Assembly (NCBI GenBank): GCA_910579745.1
Contig: CAJTVH010000046.1
Coordinates: forward strand, 1 to 25,616
Source of the DNA: an uncultured Clostridia bacterium
GTDB lineage: Bacteria > Bacillota > Clostridia > Lachnospirales > CAG-274
DNA: 25,616 nucleotides
Direction: 5' to 3'
Shown: positions 7,883 to 16,465 of the stretch, in pieces
Position numbering within the stretch: the stretch's first letter is position 1
Layout of the letters: each line of letters opens with the position of its first letter
Program-made: the position numbers and the translations under genes
The notes under the pieces: model-generated
The model's database searches: none
Seen by the model: only the letters and a program-made list of their open reading frames with translations
What the model was told of the DNA's origin: nothing

Positions 7883-10800
7883 CTACATTGACCTTACCAT
7901 ATCAACTATTTGTTCGCATACTCTTCCGCCGATTTCATCGGCGGCGTTATCAAGTCCGATTATATTTCCCTCAATATTAACGTTTATATTTATATCGCCG
8001 AAACTCTTTTTATTGCTTTCGTTATTTGCGGCGCTTGAGTAAAGTACAGTTGAGATTTTGTTTTCCGCTGATTCTGTTTTTCTTCCGAAATACGGAGTAT
8101 CCTTAAAACTGAAAGAAGGAATATTGAAAAAAGAGATATTCGGCATTCTGGACTTCGCGTTTTCTTTTACCATCTGAGCCGATTTATCAGAAGGGATAAT
8201 CTGCGCCCCAGTAGGCAGATTAATAACCTCTCCGCCGTGTTCGTTAATCTCTGTAAGACCGCCGCCGAAATATGACGTTCCTGTGGCGTTGCTTTTATTC
8301 GGCTTCTCGCTTGATTTCTCATCCGCACCTGTTTCCGAAAATGACGGAAATAAAACCTTTTTGGGCAATTTCGGTCCTATAATATTTGAGTCCGTATTAA
8401 AATTAATTTTAACATCCGCGTCAATCATATAAGGATTACTAAGTCTCTCAGAAATGATATTTCTAAAATTATCGGCAGCCGTTAAACCGTTTTGAATATT
8501 TTTATCACTGAACATGCCTTTAGGACAATTCTCACCAAATTTTTCGGAGGCCTCAAAAAGTTCCTTAGCCTTTTCCGGTGAAAGGGATTTAGCCGCCAGC
8601 ATAGCTCCCAAGTGAATCTTTGAGGTCTTATCCCCTCCTATCGCCCCTATAATATCCGCCTGTATCAAAGTTTCTTGAAGTTCCTGAGGTACTTTCTCAA
8701 GATTTTTTACATCTTCCCTCATAGCTTCCACATCATCTTCCATAGCTTCATATAATTCAGCTATGTTTTCTCTTTGTATACTGCTTATTGACGTTGATTG
8801 AGTAGCGACGCTTCCTATATTCAATAAAGCGTTCTCAAACGCCTCCGCAGACATATTTCCATTATTAAAACTCTCTAAAAAATTATATATGTCTTTATGT
8901 GCTAATGTACTGTCTTCCCACGATTTAAACTGCTCCGCCGCCAAAGCAAACTCTTCTTTATAGGCTGATACAATGGAAGCCCCTCCAAGAGATATACTTT
9001 TCGCCTCCAATTCCGATACTTTTTGAGCGTAGGTTTTGTTTGCCTCTTCCGTGACTTTCGCGAGTTCAATAGAATTTTCGCCATATGTGAGCTTAGCGCC
9101 CGCTATAGTGTCTATTCTCGTTTGATTATACGCTTCTTTTAATTTTCCTATTTCCTCCTTTCCCGCCTCCATAAGAGACTTATAGCTATCCTCACTCAAA
9201 TCACCGTTGGCGAAATCATATTTAAGGGTTTCCAGTCTCGCCTCGCTTTGCGCCGCCGCTATTTTGTCCTGTATTTCCGCCTGCTGTTTAAGTATGGCTG
9301 TAACAGCCTCCGTACTGTCAAAATCCCAATTACTCTCATAAGCCTTCTCAACAGCTTGTTTAAGCTTTGTTCCTAATTTCTGGCACTCACTTGAAAGCAA
9401 TCCATAAAACTTGTTCGCATCTTTACCAAAGCCCGCCGCCAGCTCTGTATCGCTTATCATAAGCTTAATGCCTACATCAAGAGCGTATTGCTGGTCCTTT
9501 AAAGCCTTGTTCATATTTTCGATATACTCATTCGCTATCTTTAAATATTCTTCTTTCGGCACGCTTTTAGGGTCGAGGCTAAGCTTAAAGTTAAACTTGT
9601 TTAGTTCCTTGGAAGCCTCAGAAAGTTTTTCAACGCTCTCCCGCGCCGCTTCATATGCCGATTTCGCCGTATCAATCTCCGTATATACGTTCTGACCAAA
9701 AATACCTTGTATAGCCTCCCTGCATTCCTCAGCAGAAAGTTCTATATTTCCGAAATGCTCCTCAAGGTCCTCTTCTTTCGCTTTCCTCACCGCGTCTTTA
9801 TATAACAAAAATCCTCCCGCGACAGCTCCTATAGCCGCCACAATCCAAGTAAGAGGACACGCGAGCATTGACGCGTTAAGAGCAAGCTGTACGGCTTTTA
9901 AAACTGAACCAGCCGTTTTCAGTTTCTGATACCAAGAAACAACTTTCGTTATAATACTAAACGCTTTAAGTCCCACAACAACCCCCGCCGCTACAGATAG
10001 AAGCTGTGTAAAATGGTCAATAACAAATTTTACAGCGGGTTTTATTTTCTCAAAAGCCGCCTTGCAGAAATTTATCGCTTTAGGCAGATTTCGGTCAAGC
10101 CATAAGGAAACTTTCTCTGCCGCTACAGGCAATTTTTCAGAAAACCAATTTAAAAATTTAGTGATATAAGGTTCTAATTTCTGCCCTATTGTAATTTTCA
10201 AATCGTCCATAGCGGAACCCGCTCTCGCCATCGCTCCGGCGTAGTTGTCCGTCATTGTGTCAGCTACAGTATCAAGGGTACCTTTAGAGTTATATAATTC
10301 GCTATTAAACTCTTTCCACCTTGTAGAAAATTCATCTGTTTTTGCCGTCCCTTCCTTAGTTGCGTCAAGAAGGTACTTGAATTGAGAATAATAATTAGTA
10401 CCTGCAATAGCTTTTAGATTAGCGGTTATATCTTCATCTCCCATACCAGCCATAGCAGTATTAAGGTCTGTAAGAATTGCTTCGAGCCCTCTGAATTTTT
10501 TATTAGCGTCAAAAACTTCAACACCCAAACTTTTCATTGTTTTAAGCGCCTTATCGTGAGTAGTCATTCTTACAAGCATAGAATTCATAGCCGTACCGCC
10601 TTCAGCACCTTTAAGTCCATTGTCTGCAAGTACGCCCAGCGCGGTTGAAAGGTCATACATATTAACTCCGGCGGCTCTCGCCGCTCCGCCGCTACCTATA
10701 ATAGCTTCCATCAGCTGCAGCATATTCTGATTAGATTTATTATTTGCGGCCGCAGCCATATCAAGATATTCTGTCAGCTTTTCTACGCCCACTCCCATAG

Positions 10801-11302
10801 CGGACATCGAATCCGTAACAAGGTCGGATGTTACCGCAAGGTCTGCCCCCGTGGCCTCTGATGCTCTAAGAATCGGCATAAGCCCGTTTAATTGCTGTTC
10901 CGTTGTCCAGCCCGCCAAAGCCATATAGCTTAAAGCATCAGCTGATTCCGCTGCCGTTTTTGTTGTGATTTTTCCCGCTTCTCTTGCCGCTGCCTCTAAT
11001 TTTTTATAATCTTCCGATACAGCAGTTATTCCGCTTATTCCAGCCACATTAGACATACTTTGCTGAAACTCGCCGTAGGTTTTTACAGCGGAAGCGGCGA
11101 ACGCTCCCATAGCGGCTACACCCGCCGCGCTTGCGGCAACAGCGGTTTTAGACATTTTATTTAAAAACTTATCAGTATCTTTAGCCACTCTCTCACAGGT
11201 CTTAAGTTTATCTTTAAAAGTAAGAGCGTTCTTTCCCGCTTTGTCCAGTTTATCACTGAATTTGTCTTGTAGGTTTAATATTGTGTTTATTGTTTTACCC
11301 AC
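7883..11302 (-). CDS. Tape measure protein, TP901 family
   Basis: This 1139-aa protein is by far the longest in the window. An N-terminal coiled coil (about 1-50) is followed by an alanine-rich hydrophobic stretch (about 52-72) and a TP901 core (about 75-370) with EFQQSMSNVAGISG and ALSYMALAGWTTEQQ segments. Hydrophobic segments around 430-510 and long helices follow, and the end carries the common GGLTEINEHGGEVINLPTG segment. It sets tail length: by the usual 1.5 angstrom per residue the tail would be near 170 nm (inference). The GTG start at 11302 follows a GGGGGG SD and the stop of the overlapping chaperone frame. Confidence 0.93.
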   Translation of the reverse strand: MGKTINTILNLQDKFSDKLDKAGKNALTFKDKLKTCERVAKDTDKFLNKMSKTAVAASAAGVAAMGAFAASAVKTYGEFQQSMSNVAGISGITAVSEDYKKLEAAAREAGKITTKTAAESADALSYMALAGWTTEQQLNGLMPILRASEATGADLAVTSDLVTDSMSAMGVGVEKLTEYLDMAAAANNKSNQNMLQLMEAIIGSGGAARAAGVNMYDLSTALGVLADNGLKGAEGGTAMNSMLVRMTTHDKALKTMKSLGVEVFDANKKFRGLEAILTDLNTAMAGMGDEDITANLKAIAGTNYYSQFKYLLDATKEGTAKTDEFSTRWKEFNSELYNSKGTLDTVADTMTDNYAGAMARAGSAMDDLKITIGQKLEPYITKFLNWFSEKLPVAAEKVSLWLDRNLPKAINFCKAAFEKIKPAVKFVIDHFTQLLSVAAGVVVGLKAFSIITKVVSWYQKLKTAGSVLKAVQLALNASMLACPLTWIVAAIGAVAGGFLLYKDAVRKAKEEDLEEHFGNIELSAEECREAIQGIFGQNVYTEIDTAKSAYEAARESVEKLSEASKELNKFNFKLSLDPKSVPKEEYLKIANEYIENMNKALKDQQYALDVGIKLMISDTELAAGFGKDANKFYGLLSSECQKLGTKLKQAVEKAYESNWDFDSTEAVTAILKQQAEIQDKIAAAQSEARLETLKYDFANGDLSEDSYKSLMEAGKEEIGKLKEAYNQTRIDTIAGAKLTYGENSIELAKVTEEANKTYAQKVSELEAKSISLGGASIVSAYKEEFALAAEQFKSWEDSTLAHKDIYNFLESFNNGNMSAEAFENALLNIGSVATQSTSISSIQRENIAELYEAMEDDVEAMREDVKNLEKVPQELQETLIQADIIGAIGGDKTSKIHLGAMLAAKSLSPEKAKELFEASEKFGENCPKGMFSDKNIQNGLTAADNFRNIISERLSNPYMIDADVKINFNTDSNIIGPKLPKKVLFPSFSETGADEKSSEKPNKSNATGTSYFGGGLTEINEHGGEVINLPTGAQIIPSDKSAQMVKENAKSRMPNISFFNIPSFSFKDTPYFGRKTESAENKISTVLYSSAANNESNKKSFGDININVNIEGNIIGLDNAADEIGGRVCEQIVDMVRSM

Positions 11303-11482
11303 TTAAAATCTACCCCCCAAGACCTTTATAAGAAACTCAATTAATTCGTTTCTTTCTTTATAGTACATTTCCATCGCGTGATAATAAAATCTTTGCGTCA
11401 AAGGCCCTGATTTTAAAATACCATCAGGATTAACGCCTCTGACGGCAAAGAAAGCAAGCATATTCAGCTCGCCGTCACGCAT
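11303..11482 (-). CDS. Second tail assembly chaperone segment (GT-type T part)
   Basis: A 59-codon frame starts with an ATG at 11480-11482 that overlaps the chaperone stop codon (TAATG) and ends 1 codon before the tape measure GTG. It translates to MRDGELNMLAFF... ending IEFLIKVLGGRF. This is the position where lambda T, or the short frame after PBSX xkdN, lies. There is no SD before its ATG. The frame is the -1 frame relative to the chaperone, and an A AAA AAC slippery heptamer in the correct register lies just before the stop. It is therefore probably made as a fusion with the chaperone. Confidence 0.7.
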   Translation of the reverse strand: MRDGELNMLAFFAVRGVNPDGILKSGPLTQRFYYHAMEMYYKERNELIEFLIKVLGGRF

Positions 11483-11904
11483 TATGAGTTTTTTAGTTTT
11501 TCATCGGCGTCATCTTCTTCCTCATTGTCAAAAAAGTTTAATACCTTTATACCGATTTCAGTAATTTCTTCCGTATCAAATATAGCCTTAACAGTATCGT
11601 AAGGATAACTTACCTCAATACTCTCCTGCAATTCCTTTGAGTGAAGCATCGGACAGCAGTCATAGATTAATTTGCCATAAGCCTCCATCATATCAATATA
11701 ACTGCCCGTTTTTGTTTTATCGGCAAACTCAATCTTTTGTGTGTCCGACGGATTTTTTACGGTTAAATTCGCGTCAAGGCTTTTAACGTAAACTTCTTTT
11801 GTGGCGTTTCTTTTACCGTCTTTTTCAAGCTTTTTTCTGATAAGCTGCTCAAGCGATACCTTTTTTGCTTCAGAATTCTCGTGCGTTTTTTCATTTTTGT
11901 TCAT
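11482..11904 (-). CDS. Tail assembly chaperone (XkdN/gpG-like)
   Basis: This 140-aa protein has the XkdN-type pattern: a lysine-rich N-terminus with VSLEQLIRKKLEKDGKRN, a central strand region (VYVKSLDANLTVKNPS), a helical YIDMMEAYGKLIYDCCP segment and a very acidic tail (NEEEDDADE). These proteins coat the tape measure during tail assembly and are absent from virions. The ATG at 11904 has AAGGGG upstream and overlaps the end of the head-closure gene by 14 bases. Its last codons CTA AAA AAC contain a classic -1 frameshift heptamer. Confidence 0.82.
   Translation of the reverse strand: MNKNEKTHENSEAKKVSLEQLIRKKLEKDGKRNATKEVYVKSLDANLTVKNPSDTQKIEFADKTKTGSYIDMMEAYGKLIYDCCPMLHSKELQESIEVSYPYDTVKAIFDTEEITEIGIKVLNFFDNEEEDDADEKLKNS
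11488..11494 (-). promoter_or_regulatory. -1 programmed frameshift site A AAA AAC
   Basis: The minus strand reads CTA AAA AAC TCA TAA TG in the chaperone frame, so A AAA AAC fits the X XXY YYZ slippery rule. After a -1 slip the reading continues CTC ATA ATG into the 59-codon overlapping frame without a stop. The predicted fusion is about 200 aa. The same arrangement is well established for lambda G/GT and many other tail chaperones. No downstream stimulatory fold was worked out. Confidence 0.75.
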
Positions 11905-12259
11905 AATCTTTGTCCCCTTCTATAATTAATTTGCAGTAAAACTCTATTAAATCATTTTCTTTGTAATGAGGCATAAAATAAATAACCTCATACTTTTGGC
12001 CTCTGAAAATAAAGTACATATCGTTTCTTGGCTCTTTTACAGCGCTATTTCTAACAGTTATTTTATGTGTAACGCTTTCTTTCAGAGAGTTTCCCTCCAT
12101 TTTTATTTCCTGTCCCGTTTTGTTTGACGGCACAATTTCCGCCCATACCGTCAATATTTTTTTATAATTATATCTCAGCTCGTCAAACTCAGTTTCTCCT
12201 TTAATCTTAGAGAATACTTCTATTCGGTGTCTCAGCCTTTTCAAAATACCCTTAGTCAT
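11891..12259 (-). CDS. Head closure (head-tail joining) protein
   Basis: This protein of about 122 aa resembles the SPP1 gp16/HK97 gp7 'phage head-tail joining' family: RLRHRIEVFSK near the start, RYNYKKILTVWAEIVP (about 25-40), then a VTHKITVRNS strand and an FRGQKYEVIYFMPHYKEND segment. It closes the portal and docks the tail. The frame opens 3 codons earlier at ATG 12268, but the later ATG 12259 has GCGGGG at a better distance. An intrinsic terminator ends about 18 bases upstream. Confidence 0.82.
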   Translation of the reverse strand: MTKGILKRLRHRIEVFSKIKGETEFDELRYNYKKILTVWAEIVPSNKTGQEIKMEGNSLKESVTHKITVRNSAVKEPRNDMYFIFRGQKYEVIYFMPHYKENDLIEFYCKLIIEGDKDYEQK

Positions 12260-12276
12260 CAAACACATCCCCGCAT

Positions 12277-12309
12277 AATAAAAAAACGCCTGTTTACACA
12301 GACGCTTTA
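12277..12309 (-). terminator. Intrinsic terminator after the DUF1905 gene
   Basis: Read on the minus strand, AAGCGTCTG, a 6-base loop and CAGGCGTTT form a 9-bp stem with two G-T pairs, followed directly by a run of seven T. It lies just after the DUF1905 stop and just before the head-closure gene. A terminator here would cut the late operon unless it is weak or bypassed. Confidence 0.7.
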
Positions 12310-12318
12310 TATTAAAAA

Positions 12319-12585
12319 CTACCGTTCCTTTATTGTAACAGATATTTCATCTCCAAATGACTTTCCTATTTTAGCTCGTATGTCTTTTCTTACTCCAATA
12401 ATATAATACGGCGTTCCCATTTTTACTACCTGTCCGTCATAAGGAACACCGTCAAATGTAGCGTGTACCAACAATCTGCCTTTACCAAAAACCTCTTTTA
12501 TGTCAATAGGTACTTTTATATACGCCGCGTCCATATCGCCGTTTCTTAGAATAACAGCATTAAACTTATATAATTCTTTTTCCAT
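12319..12585 (-). CDS. DUF1905 domain protein (moron-like insertion)
   Basis: This 88-aa protein matches the DUF1905 pattern closely: YKFNAVILRNGDMDAAYIKVP (N-terminal strands), FGKGRLLVHATFDGVPYDG (about 33-51) and YYIIGVRKDIRAKIGKSFGD (about 60-79). The family is a small beta-barrel of unknown biochemical role found mainly in chromosomal genes, not a known virion protein. It has a GAGG SD and ATG at 12585. It sits between two head-joining genes that are normally adjacent, with a MITE-like element upstream and its own terminator downstream. That arrangement is typical of a moron carried by the phage. Confidence 0.8.
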   Translation of the reverse strand: MEKELYKFNAVILRNGDMDAAYIKVPIDIKEVFGKGRLLVHATFDGVPYDGQVVKMGTPYYIIGVRKDIRAKIGKSFGDEISVTIKER

Positions 12586-12629
12586 ATTAACCTCACTGCA
12601 TCTATAAAGTAATATTTTTCAATACACTA

Positions 12630-12852
12630 ATACTAATCTCATTTTAAATACCGGATAAAACGATATGAAAACAAAAAAATATTTTACAGACACGGTATAA
12701 CCGTGCTGAAATTTCAGCGAAAGGCGTTTTTTTTAACGCTGAAAGCGTAAAGATGACCTATAAGCAATCTGAGAAATTTCAAGTAAAATCAATTTTCTTG
12801 TTTCATCATCTCCAGTATATATTATATCCGCTTTTCAAAATGAGATTAGTAT
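12630..12852. mobile_element. MITE-like element with 16-bp perfect terminal inverted repeats
   Basis: The ends are ATACTAATCTCATTTT (12630-12645) and its exact reverse complement (12837-12852), with weaker similarity continuing inward through a shared CGGATA block. The 223-bp element has no ORF and contains several internal palindromes: CACGGTATAACCGTG (12691-12705), GCTGAAATTTCAGC (12705-12718) and GCGTT/AACGC (12724-12739). A TA lies inside each end, compatible with a TA target duplication as in Tc1/mariner/IS630-derived MITEs. A minus-strand TATAAT occurs at 12821-12826. It fills the otherwise gene-free 12586-12891 gap. Confidence 0.7.
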
Positions 12853-12891
12853 AATATTACTCCCAAAATAGTTAAATTATATTATATACTT

Positions 12892-13170
12892 TTAAAAAAC
12901 ACCTTCCCTCGCGGAAAATAATAAAGAACGAAGCGTCAGTGTCAAAGCGTGATGGTCTGCCTCTTCCCTGTGTTCATAAAGATATGCCGCCGTATACATT
13001 ACCGCTGTTCGTGAGTTATTGTCTGATAAAAAGACCTCCTCCCTGTCTGTTCTCGCGATATCCATACATAGTTTTTGAGCGGTTTCAATAATGTCGGCAA
13101 TCAACTCGTCGTCATCATCAAAATCCACTCTCAGATAATTTTTCATTTCCTGTAAATCGACTGCCGCCAT
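12892..13170 (-). CDS. gp6-like head-tail connector protein
   Basis: This 92-aa protein fits the phage gp6-like connector (DNA packaging) family: LQEMKNYLRVDFDDDDELI at the N-terminus, an IIETAQKLCMDIA helix, a TAVMYTAAYLYEHREEAD helix and a closing LTLRSLLFSAREGVF. It would form the ring between portal and head closure. The SD is GAGGTGAT. It follows the capsid gene by 13 bp, but the next head gene is displaced by the MITE and DUF1905 insertion. The C-terminus appears complete. Confidence 0.87.
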   Translation of the reverse strand: MAAVDLQEMKNYLRVDFDDDDELIADIIETAQKLCMDIARTDREEVFLSDNNSRTAVMYTAAYLYEHREEADHHALTLTLRSLLFSAREGVF

Positions 13171-13183
13171 TTATATCACCTCA

Positions 13184-14398
13184 TTAAGATTTAGCCGTCT
13201 GTACTCCGCTGTCAGACGAACCGCCGCTCGGCGCTGTGCTTCCTATTTTCAAAATCTGTACGGCTTCGGGAAGTATAAGCTTGCCGTCTACTCTTTCTTT
13301 AGCCACAAAACCAACCATACCATTTCCCGCAAAAAGCTCTTTTAACTCAGCAAATGATCGTGTGCCTCTGTCACCAATATTGTAATAGCTGTAATCGCCA
13401 AAGGCTATAGCGTCTGTCGGCGCGTAAGCTGATGTGTAAACCTCATATCCTAAAAGTCTGTCGGGTTCTCCTCCCTGATAGTTGGGCTGCCAAATATAAG
13501 CGCCGTTGTTGTCTTTAAGTGTGCGAAGCGATACTAAGGTTTTATCATTCATAATAAATTTCGCGCTTTTACGATAAGGCCGTTTTAATGAGTACACAAG
13601 ATTAATCATATCATCCGTCTTAATTTTCGTAACAGTTCCGGCAGCCGTTCCGCCTCCTGTCTCAGCGAAAAGTCCCGTAGGCTTATTTTTGCCGTCGCCG
13701 TTTAAGAAAGCGTCTTCTTCAGCGTTCGCTAAAGCCTTGGCGAATTGCGTGACAATATAGCTTTCAAGACCAAAAGCGTTATCGTATAATAATTCCTCCG
13801 TAACTTTTATAGCGACATGAAGTTTAAAAGCGTCAAGATATATTTGGTCGAATGTGGCGTCGCCGAATGTTAAGGGTTTGCCCTCCTCAATCCAAGACGC
13901 GGCGGGTTTTGTGGCGGCTATATTAATTTTATGCTGTCCGCTCGTTACAATTTTCGTACCTAAAACACGCATAATATTTTCTTCCTCAAGCACATCAATA
14001 AGCCTTTTGTCATATTCCTCCGGTACGAGATAGCCGCCGTCACTGTCCACTCCCTCCTGCAAAACATTTGAAATATTTCTAAAATTAGAGCGAAGAGCGC
14101 CAATCATAGCGGACTTGTAATCGTCCGTCGCTCTGAACGTGTTAACTTTATCCCGTGTTTTTTCAGGTTTTGAGACAACCGGCGTATTAACTGGCTTTGA
14201 AAGCTCGTTTTTCATATCTTCTTCCCTCCGCATGCGGGAAATCTCACGGCTCATATCCTCTATTTCCTTTTCCATTTTCTGATATATTTCATAATCCTCA
14301 TCTGTCAAAGTGCCTTTGTCTGTTTTACGCGACTCCGCGAACTGTATCGCCGTGTCAACGGCGTTTTTTCTTTTTTCAATCATTTCCATAATAGTCAT
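13184..14398 (-). CDS. Major capsid protein, HK97 fold
   Basis: This 404-aa protein has a helical, charged N-terminal region (about 1-85) like the HK97 delta/scaffold domain. A capsid core follows, with DSDGGYLVPEE (about 118-128), AAASWIEEGK, EDAFLNGDGKNKPTGLF and the late GFVAKERVDGKLILPEAVQ segment. The delta domain is expected to be cut off by the protease encoded just upstream. ATG 14398 has a GGGGGAT SD. Length matches proteins made with their own scaffold domain. Confidence 0.95.
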   Translation of the reverse strand: MTIMEMIEKRKNAVDTAIQFAESRKTDKGTLTDEDYEIYQKMEKEIEDMSREISRMRREEDMKNELSKPVNTPVVSKPEKTRDKVNTFRATDDYKSAMIGALRSNFRNISNVLQEGVDSDGGYLVPEEYDKRLIDVLEEENIMRVLGTKIVTSGQHKINIAATKPAASWIEEGKPLTFGDATFDQIYLDAFKLHVAIKVTEELLYDNAFGLESYIVTQFAKALANAEEDAFLNGDGKNKPTGLFAETGGGTAAGTVTKIKTDDMINLVYSLKRPYRKSAKFIMNDKTLVSLRTLKDNNGAYIWQPNYQGGEPDRLLGYEVYTSAYAPTDAIAFGDYSYYNIGDRGTRSFAELKELFAGNGMVGFVAKERVDGKLILPEAVQILKIGSTAPSGGSSDSGVQTAKS

Positions 14399-14413
14399 AA
14401 ATAAAATCCCCCA

Positions 14414-15157
14414 TTAAATAAATTTTCTCATAAAATTCAAACGTTCCGTAATATCACTTACCGAATGTTCTTTTGGAATTTCTGTTTCCTCTGCCGCCGT
14501 TTTAGGCTTTCCGTATTTAATCTCCAGCTTATTAAAAAGAGCGTTGCTTACTTCTTTGCAAGAAAAAAGAACATTTGATACGCTCATTTGAGAATTATCA
14601 TCTGTTCTCTCTCTTTCGATAATACCATCGGCAAATCCAAGCTCTACCGCTTTATTCGCGTTTATCCAAGTTTCCGAATCCATAAGGTGACTAAGTTTCG
14701 CTCGTGATAAGCCGGTTTTGATGGCATAAGCGTTAATAATACTTTCCTTGACCTCATTGAGCATATCAATCGCTTTTTGAAAATCATGGCTTTCTCCCAT
14801 CGCTATCGTTGACGGATTATGAATCATCAGCATACTTACAGGAGACATCAAAACAGCGTCGCCCGCCATAGCTATAACCGAGGCGGCGCTTGCCGCTATA
14901 CCGTCAATTTTAACTGTCACCTTACCTTTGTACTCCGTCAGCATATTATAGATTCGAGCGGCCGCGACACAGTCTCCGCCGGGGCTGTTTATCCAAACGG
15001 TAATGTCCCCCGTTCCGTTTGTTAATTCGTCTTTAAATATCTGAGGAGTCACATCATCATCAAACCAGCTTTCCTCAGCTATAGCCCCGTCTAAAAACAG
15101 TATTCTTTCCTCGGTGCCAATTTGATTTTTCCACTTCCAAAACTTTTTACTTTTCAT
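14414..15157 (-). CDS. ClpP-like prohead maturation protease
   Basis: This 247-aa protein is a serine protease of the ClpP/phage prohead type. WINSPGGD (about 55-62) precedes the nucleophile motif GIAASAAS with Ser90, then MLMIHNPS with His113 and LMDSETWINA with Asp160, giving a complete triad by alignment to ClpP. The C-terminal 60 residues diverge and are probably a capsid-binding tail. It processes the capsid delta domain. It overlaps the end of the portal gene by 11 bp and is followed by the capsid gene. Confidence 0.93.
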   Translation of the reverse strand: MKSKKFWKWKNQIGTEERILFLDGAIAEESWFDDDVTPQIFKDELTNGTGDITVWINSPGGDCVAAARIYNMLTEYKGKVTVKIDGIAASAASVIAMAGDAVLMSPVSMLMIHNPSTIAMGESHDFQKAIDMLNEVKESIINAYAIKTGLSRAKLSHLMDSETWINANKAVELGFADGIIERERTDDNSQMSVSNVLFSCKEVSNALFNKLEIKYGKPKTAAEETEIPKEHSVSDITERLNFMRKFI

Positions 15158-16394
15158 TTCCCGCCTCCTTATTCCAATTTCCCGCGTCTTTCAATTTTAC
15201 CATATTGCCGTTGCATATATAATTATTGCCCCCGTCCTCATCAGATATCAGATTCATATTTTCAAGTTCTCTAACATCATTCGGCGACATGAAACCATTT
15301 TGTATACCGATAGAATAGCCTCTCATACGGCTCTCGTAATCTCCTCTTAAAAGACCGTTAACATTAAACTTCACAAAGTATTTCTTCTTCTCCTCAAGCG
15401 TCAAAAGAGAGCGGTCTATAGCCTGCTCCCATCTTATAACCCATGGGTCGAGAGTATACTTCACAAATTCAAGAGACTGCTGCTCAATATTTGAGAAAGA
15501 AGATTTTTCGAGGTCACCTACCATATGAGGCGGCACTCTGAAAATTCTCGCTATCTCATCTATCTGAAATTTCCTTGTTTCCAAAAACTGCGCTTGTTCC
15601 GGCGCTATGGAGATAGGAGTATATTTCATTCCTTCCTCCAAAATCGCCGTTTTATTGGCGTTAGCGCTTCCGCCATATGCCTCCTGCCAGCCCTCTCTTA
15701 CTTTCTTAAAATCTTTTACAATCCCCGGATGTTCAAGTACACCGGAAGGCTGCGCTCCGTTCGCGAAAAATTTAGAACCGTATTCCTCACAGGCTATAGC
15801 CATTCCAATAGCGTTTTTAGCCATAGCGATAGGGGAATAACCCACAAGTCCGTCAAAGCCAAGTCCGGCAATATGAAGCACCTCGTAAGGCTTCAGCTTT
15901 ACAGCGGAATTTTTATTAATCGGCGCGTCATCGGAATTTACCCTGTATTCATAATAAAGCTTTCCTTTTTCATCTCTGTCAACCGTCATTCTGTCGGGCA
16001 TAAGCGGATACAATCCTAAAACCTCGCCTCTGCCGTTTCTTATAATCTGAGCGTAAGCGTTACCCCACAGCAGCAAATGCGTCATAAGCGTTTCACGAAA
16101 TGAAAACGACGTCATCTCAGGGTTAGGCTCATCATGCAAAAGAAAATACAGCGGATGAACAACCGCTTTTTCTTTGCCGCCGTTTTCTGTATATTCATAA
16201 AGGTTCAGCGGCAAACTCGCTATGGCTTCCGATAAAATACGAACGCATGCGTAAACTGTTGTAAGCTGCATCGCCGACCTCTCATTCACACGTTTTCCCG
16301 CCGCGCTGTTTCCGAGAAAAAAGCTATAGGCGCTTCCGGCGGTCCTGTTACGCGGTTTATCTCTCGCTTTGAATAATCCGCTTAAAATCCCCAT
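15147..16394 (-). CDS. Phage portal protein, HK97 family
   Basis: The protein has the HK97 portal hallmarks: VYACVRILSEAIASLP (about 47-62), LLLWGNAYAQIIRN (about 107-120), AQPSGVLEHPG and the long FQIDEIARIFRVPPHMVGD segment (about 276-294). Twelve copies form the packaging vertex. The frame is open 10 codons further upstream to 16424, but ATG 16394 is chosen because AAGGAGAG lies about 9 bases before it; this gives 415 aa. It is followed by the protease with a short overlap. Confidence 0.94.
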   Translation of the reverse strand: MGILSGLFKARDKPRNRTAGSAYSFFLGNSAAGKRVNERSAMQLTTVYACVRILSEAIASLPLNLYEYTENGGKEKAVVHPLYFLLHDEPNPEMTSFSFRETLMTHLLLWGNAYAQIIRNGRGEVLGLYPLMPDRMTVDRDEKGKLYYEYRVNSDDAPINKNSAVKLKPYEVLHIAGLGFDGLVGYSPIAMAKNAIGMAIACEEYGSKFFANGAQPSGVLEHPGIVKDFKKVREGWQEAYGGSANANKTAILEEGMKYTPISIAPEQAQFLETRKFQIDEIARIFRVPPHMVGDLEKSSFSNIEQQSLEFVKYTLDPWVIRWEQAIDRSLLTLEEKKKYFVKFNVNGLLRGDYESRMRGYSIGIQNGFMSPNDVRELENMNLISDEDGGNNYICNGNMVKLKDAGNWNKEAGNEK

Positions 16395-16465
16395 ATAAAA
16401 CACTCTCCTTCTAAAATATCCCATACTACGCTAAAATCATAAACGCTGTCTAAGAATTTTCTTTA

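Noticed and set aside
15525..16019. 164-codon plus-strand open frame inside the portal gene
   Set aside because: It is the antisense shadow of a well-supported portal gene, with no SD or recognised product.
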